NCBI GenBank assembly: GCA_958407085.1
Contig: CATYHY010000020.1
Location: forward strand, 1-15,506
Reading direction: 5' to 3'
From: an uncultured Collinsella sp.
GTDB taxonomy: Bacteria > Actinomycetota > Coriobacteriia > Coriobacteriales > Coriobacteriaceae
Length of the DNA: 15,506 nt
The translations under genes and the position numbers were made by a program. Positions 12,658-15,506 of the stretch are shown here, in pieces. The notes below the pieces were generated by a model. The model was not told where the DNA came from. It saw only the letters and a program-made list of their open reading frames with translations, and did no database searches. Within the stretch, counting starts at the first letter, position 1. Every line of letters starts with the position of its first letter.

Positions 12658-13764
12658 CTAGGCCTGCTTGTCTGCGTCGGCCGGGAAGGTAATGCCGGCC
12701 TGCTGGCGTACGGCATCCATGATGCGCAGTGAGACGAGCGTGACATCGCGGTAGTGTCCGAGCTCGTGGCGTCCCGCCGGGGTCTCCCAAATCTCTTCCT
12801 TAACGTTATAGATACCGCCGATGGCGGTGATAAAGTCTGTGAGTTCGTATTCCATGGTGTTGCTCGATTTGGGAAGGTCGAGCACGCGGCCGTTGTCGCC
12901 CTGTTCGCGCGGTGCCTCGGTCGCCGAGCCGCGTACGACGTCGCCGCGATAGTCGATGCGGACGTTGCGGGGCGTGGACAGATGGTCGATCTGGATAGTG
13001 CCGTGCTCGCCTTCGATCTGCGAGGGCAGCAGGTCATTCGTAATTTTGGAGTGCGCGAGCTCGACGGAGATACGGCCACCGCCGTAGCTGGCGAGGATGG
13101 AACCGCAGCCATCGATGGGGCCGTGCGTGAGCTGTCGCGTGGCGGGGTCGAGCAGAGTAGCCATGCTCGTAAGGCCGGAGGGCATGCCGAAAATCTCGAC
13201 CATGGGCTCGACGGTGTAGATGCCAATATCCATGAGGGAACCCGATGCCATATTGCAGTCGAAGATATTGGTGGCGCGTCCCGCGAGAATCTCGTTGTAG
13301 CGCGAGGAATATTTGCCAAAGCGCAATGAGGCGCGACGGATGGGGGCGATCTCACCCAGGGCGTCCTCGATGGCGTGGAAGGCGGGATCGTGGAGGGGAC
13401 GCATGGCCTCGAGGGCCACGACACCTGCTGCCTCGGCAGCGCGGAAGACTTCCAGCGCCTGCGCTTCGGTGGCGCAGAAGGGCTTCTCGACGATGACGTG
13501 CTTGCCACCGGCGATGCAGGCAAGGGCCTGCTCGTAGTGAAGCGCGTTAGGGCTGCCGATGTAGACGGCGTCGACGTCGTCGGCGGACGCAAGCTCGTCA
13601 AGTGCGGTGAAGTTACGCTCGCCACCGTGCTCAGCGGTGAAGGCGGCGCCGCGATCTGCATCACGCGAGAGCGTGCCTACGAATGTAGCCTGGTCGTTGG
13701 CATTGACGACTTGGATAAAGTCGTCGGTGATCATGGATGTGCCGATGGTTGCGATGCGCAGCAT
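12658..13764 (-). CDS. Gfo/Idh/MocA-family NAD(P)-dependent oxidoreductase
   Basis: 368 residues. The N-terminal Rossmann domain begins LRIATIGTSMITDDFI, and the family motif EKPF (93-96) carries the usual catalytic-site lysine K94. The C-terminal half has the segment GSLMDIGIYTVEPM, matching the G-x-L-x-D-x-G-x-H/Y pattern that lines the substrate pocket, with Tyr in place of His. Such enzymes oxidise or reduce sugars, inositols or related hydroxy compounds, but the substrate cannot be read from this sequence. ATG 13764 has AAGGGG seven to eight bases upstream. The in-frame extension to 14205 runs antisense through rnhA and is not protein-like. The acylphosphatase gene is tightly coupled downstream. 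Confidence 0.92.
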   Translation of the reverse strand: MLRIATIGTSMITDDFIQVVNANDQATFVGTLSRDADRGAAFTAEHGGERNFTALDELASADDVDAVYIGSPNALHYEQALACIAGGKHVIVEKPFCATEAQALEVFRAAEAAGVVALEAMRPLHDPAFHAIEDALGEIAPIRRASLRFGKYSSRYNEILAGRATNIFDCNMASGSLMDIGIYTVEPMVEIFGMPSGLTSMATLLDPATRQLTHGPIDGCGSILASYGGGRISVELAHSKITNDLLPSQIEGEHGTIQIDHLSTPRNVRIDYRGDVVRGSATEAPREQGDNGRVLDLPKSSNTMEYELTDFITAIGGIYNVKEEIWETPAGRHELGHYRDVTLVSLRIMDAVRQQAGITFPADADKQA

Positions 13765-13837
13765 GTGTTCCCCTTGCGTTGTTTGGCCTACAGGACGAGT
13801 GTAGCGCGGGAGGACATAAAAGCGTGCGAAAACGCCG

Positions 13838-14323
13838 TTACAGGTCGCTCTCGTTAAAGCCGGTGTCGATATCGAGGTTGGCTCCATCGGCCGCGGTGGT
13901 GGCGAGCTCGTCGCAGTGCTCATTGAGCTCGTGGCCGGCATGCCCCTTAACCCAGATGAACTCCACCTTATGCTTGCTCTTTGCGGCAAGCAGTCGCTCC
14001 CACAGGTCGCGGTTCTTGACGGGCTGCTTGTTGGCGGTCTTCCAGCCGCGTTTTTTCCAGCCGTCGATCCAGTGCTTGTTGAAGGCGTTAACAACGTACT
14101 GCGAATCGGAATGGACTTCGACATCGCAGGGGCGGTTGAGCGCCTCGAGCGCCACGATGACCGCCATGAGCTCCATGCGGTTGTTGGTAGTCTTGGCGTA
14201 GCCACGCGAAAGCTCGGAGGTGAAGGTCTTGCCGGCGGGGTTGGTGTACTTGAGCACGGCGCCGTAGCCGCCGCGTCCCGGATTTGATCGGGCCGAGCCG
14301 TCGGTATAGATGATGACCTTCAC
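13838..14323 (-). CDS. rnhA: Ribonuclease HI
   Basis: It degrades the RNA strand of RNA-DNA hybrids (R-loops, Okazaki primers). 161 residues, normal length. The catalytic carboxylates are D8 (YTDGS), E51 (NRMELMAV), D73 (SDSQYV) and D138 (CDELA), with H128 in GHAGHELNEHCDEL. The basic handle region KHWIDGWKKRGWKT (83-96) is present as in the E. coli enzyme. The start is GTG 14323, with AAAGGA five bases upstream. The overlapping ATG one frame away reaches a stop at once, and the longer frame to 14374 has no ribosome binding site. The C-terminal tail after residue 145 is short and acidic. Confidence 0.96.
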   Translation of the reverse strand: MKVIIYTDGSARSNPGRGGYGAVLKYTNPAGKTFTSELSRGYAKTTNNRMELMAVIVALEALNRPCDVEVHSDSQYVVNAFNKHWIDGWKKRGWKTANKQPVKNRDLWERLLAAKSKHKVEFIWVKGHAGHELNEHCDELATTAADGANLDIDTGFNESDL

Positions 14324-14361
14324 ATGGTTCCTTTCGTTGGGTGCGTTTCGTGTGAGTGACC

Positions 14362-14393
14362 ATTGTAGCGCCATGCCCGCCGGGGGCTAGCAA
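14362..14393 (-). promoter_or_regulatory. Candidate promoter of rnhA
   Basis: Reading the minus strand, TACAAT (14362-14367, 5/6) is about 40 bases before the GTG start. TTGCTA (14388-14393) is the best -35, but the 20-bp spacer is too long by two or three. Between this promoter and the lysR stop only a short CCGTC/GACGG hairpin is seen. Confidence 0.4.
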
Positions 14394-14422
14394 TCTACGA
14401 TTTCTACCCCGTCTTCCGACGG

Positions 14423-15325
14423 TTAGTTGGCGTGGATGATGCGGTTGAGCTCGTCGAGGTATTGCTGCAAGAGGGGAGAGGGCTTGCGCTCGTCGTGCAT
14501 GATATAGCCTACGTGCATCGTTGGGGCGTCTGCTAACGGGATCGATGCCATACCCCATTGCATTTCATTGGAGAGGACACCGGTCGACAAGGTGTAACCG
14601 TTCGACGTGATAAGTAAGTTAGTGAGCGTTCCGCGGTCCGAGATTCGAATGTTGCGGTCGCAGGGGATATAGCTAAAAGGTTCCTCGGCGTAATAGAAGG
14701 AGTTTGAGGTTCCCTGCTCAAAGCTGTAGCGCGTATAGGGCGTGAGGTCGGCAAGGGACAGTTGAGGGCGGCGTGCGAGTGGATGGCGCTCGCTAACGAA
14801 GACGTGGACCGTCGCGTCGAAGAGGGGATGGAAGCTTGCGCGGGCGTCGGCGAAGGCCTTCTGCAGGACGCGGGCGTTAAAGTCATCCAGATACAGAATG
14901 CCGATATCGCTGCGAAATGCGCGGACGTCGTCGATGATTTGCGAGGTGGTGGTCTCGCGCATGATGAACTCGAACTTGCTGTCGCGGCAGCGCTCGACGA
15001 CGTTGACAAAGGCCTCGACCGAAAACGCGTAGTGTTGGGCCGAGATGGCAAGGCGCGCCTGGGGTGTACCGCCGTCCTCGTAGCGGGCCTCGAGCATATC
15101 TGCCTGCTCCACGACCTGGCGCGCATAGCCTAAAAGCTCGGTACCGTCGTTGGTGAGCGTGACGCCGCGGCTGGAGCGCGTAAAGATTTCCAGATGGAGC
15201 TCCTGCTCGAGGCTTTTGACGGCGTTGGAGATATTGGACTGTGCGGTATAGAGGCGCTGCGCTGCGGCGTTAATTGAGCCGGATTCTGCCACGGCGATCA
15301 AAAAGCGAAGCTGCTGGAGGGTCAT
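14423..15325 (-). CDS. LysR-type transcriptional regulator
   Basis: 300 residues, the usual length. The winged helix-turn-helix occupies residues 1-60 (LRFLIAVAESGSINAAAQRL, then TAQSNISNAVKSLEQEL), followed by the linker helix and a periplasmic-binding-protein-like effector domain (about 90-295). The inducer is not deducible. ATG 15325 has AAAGGA nine bases upstream. A divergent gene starts 158 bp away at 15484, the classic arrangement in which a LysR protein controls its neighbour and itself from the shared intergenic region. Possible operators are listed separately. Confidence 0.94.
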   Translation of the reverse strand: MTLQQLRFLIAVAESGSINAAAQRLYTAQSNISNAVKSLEQELHLEIFTRSSRGVTLTNDGTELLGYARQVVEQADMLEARYEDGGTPQARLAISAQHYAFSVEAFVNVVERCRDSKFEFIMRETTTSQIIDDVRAFRSDIGILYLDDFNARVLQKAFADARASFHPLFDATVHVFVSERHPLARRPQLSLADLTPYTRYSFEQGTSNSFYYAEEPFSYIPCDRNIRISDRGTLTNLLITSNGYTLSTGVLSNEMQWGMASIPLADAPTMHVGYIMHDERKPSPLLQQYLDELNRIIHAN

Positions 15326-15340
15326 CGGCGCCCGTCCTTT

Positions 15341-15370
15341 CGATAGTTATCTAAAAAACCGATAACAGTT
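15341..15370. promoter_or_regulatory. Putative LysR-type operator in the divergent intergenic region
   Basis: GTTATC (15346-15351) and GATAAC (15361-15366) form a perfect 6-bp dyad with a 9-bp A-rich centre. CGATA also recurs directly at 15341 and 15360, 19 bp apart, so partly symmetrical half-sites are spaced about two helical turns apart. It lies just upstream of the lysR start, where autoregulatory LysR sites commonly occur. Confidence 0.45.
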
Positions 15371-15386
15371 TAGCGCTTTTAAGTGA

Positions 15387-15415
15387 TTGACCGAGCGAAA
15401 CAATGCTCGTACTAT
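15387..15415 (+). promoter_or_regulatory. Promoter of the gene divergent from lysR
   Basis: TTGACC (15387-15392, 5/6) and TACTAT (15410-15415, 4/6) are 17 bp apart, giving a leader of about 60 nt before ATG 15484. The spacer contains a dyad, CGAGC (15392-15396) / GCTCG (15405-15409), that could be an operator. Confidence 0.6.
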
Positions 15416-15483
15416 TCAAAACACACAAAGGCGGTAGGTAATTAAGCCGATCACGGAACCGGGATGCGAAAGGAGGCCCGCAT

Positions 15484-15506
15484 ATGAATTGCTTACCAAG
15501 ACGAAT
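15484..15506 (+). CDS. Start of a gene divergent from lysR (cut by window end)
   Basis: An ATG with a near-perfect Shine-Dalgarno (AAAGGAGG, 15469-15476, seven bases upstream) and a promoter further up. Only seven codons are visible (MNCLPRR), too few to name a product. Its position makes it the likely target of the LysR regulator. Confidence 0.6.

Noticed and set aside
12396..13664. 422-codon minus-strand frame over the oxidoreductase and acylphosphatase genes
   Set aside because: Its composition is dominated by Ser, Pro, Thr, Arg and Ala, typical of a shadow frame in GC-rich DNA. The true frames carry clear motifs.

Overview
The window looks like a chromosomal segment of a GC-rich, anaerobic actinobacterium of the class Coriobacteriia, most like Collinsella. 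This is inferred from base composition and codon use, a class III (oxygen-sensitive) ribonucleotide reductase, and the general look of the proteins. No sequence search was run. Nearly every gene is a recognisable housekeeping or metabolic family. I see no phage, transposase, integrase or CRISPR array.

Layout. (1) 1-2307: the 3' part of a tRNA-Gly(GCC) with its terminator, a GH13 alpha-glucosidase, then an intact tRNA-Gly(GCC) and tRNA-Val(GAC) with their own promoter and terminator. (2) 2308-6105: the anaerobic ribonucleotide reductase nrdD and its activase nrdG. An NrdR box abuts the nrdD promoter, and nrdD has a leader of about 220 nt. The 427-nt gap between nrdD and nrdG holds two large inverted repeats. 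(3) 6173-7843: a folate (pterin) operon, folE - HD-domain hydrolase - folB. (4) 7850-9714, minus strand: a membrane dipeptidase (M19) followed by a YgjP-type metallopeptidase. (5) 9835-11726, plus strand: a SlyD-like peptidyl-prolyl isomerase, a UreE-like nickel chaperone and a Cof-type HAD phosphatase. (6) 11803-15325, minus strand, listed from upstream to downstream in transcription order: LysR regulator, RNase HI, Gfo/Idh/MocA oxidoreductase, acylphosphatase, PerR-type regulator. (7) 15484-end: the first codons of a gene divergent from lysR, with a good promoter and a strong Shine-Dalgarno.

How the parts work together. NrdG generates the glycyl radical of NrdD, so region 2 supplies dNTPs without oxygen under probable NrdR control. 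FolE makes dihydroneopterin triphosphate and FolB uses dihydroneopterin. The HD protein between them is a plausible candidate for the missing dephosphorylation step. The SlyD-like and UreE-like pair suggests nickel handling, although no urease or hydrogenase genes are in the window. The least ordinary material is non-coding: the nrdD leader, the 139-bp and 86-bp inverted repeats between nrdD and nrdG, and the operator-like dyads by the perR and lysR promoters.
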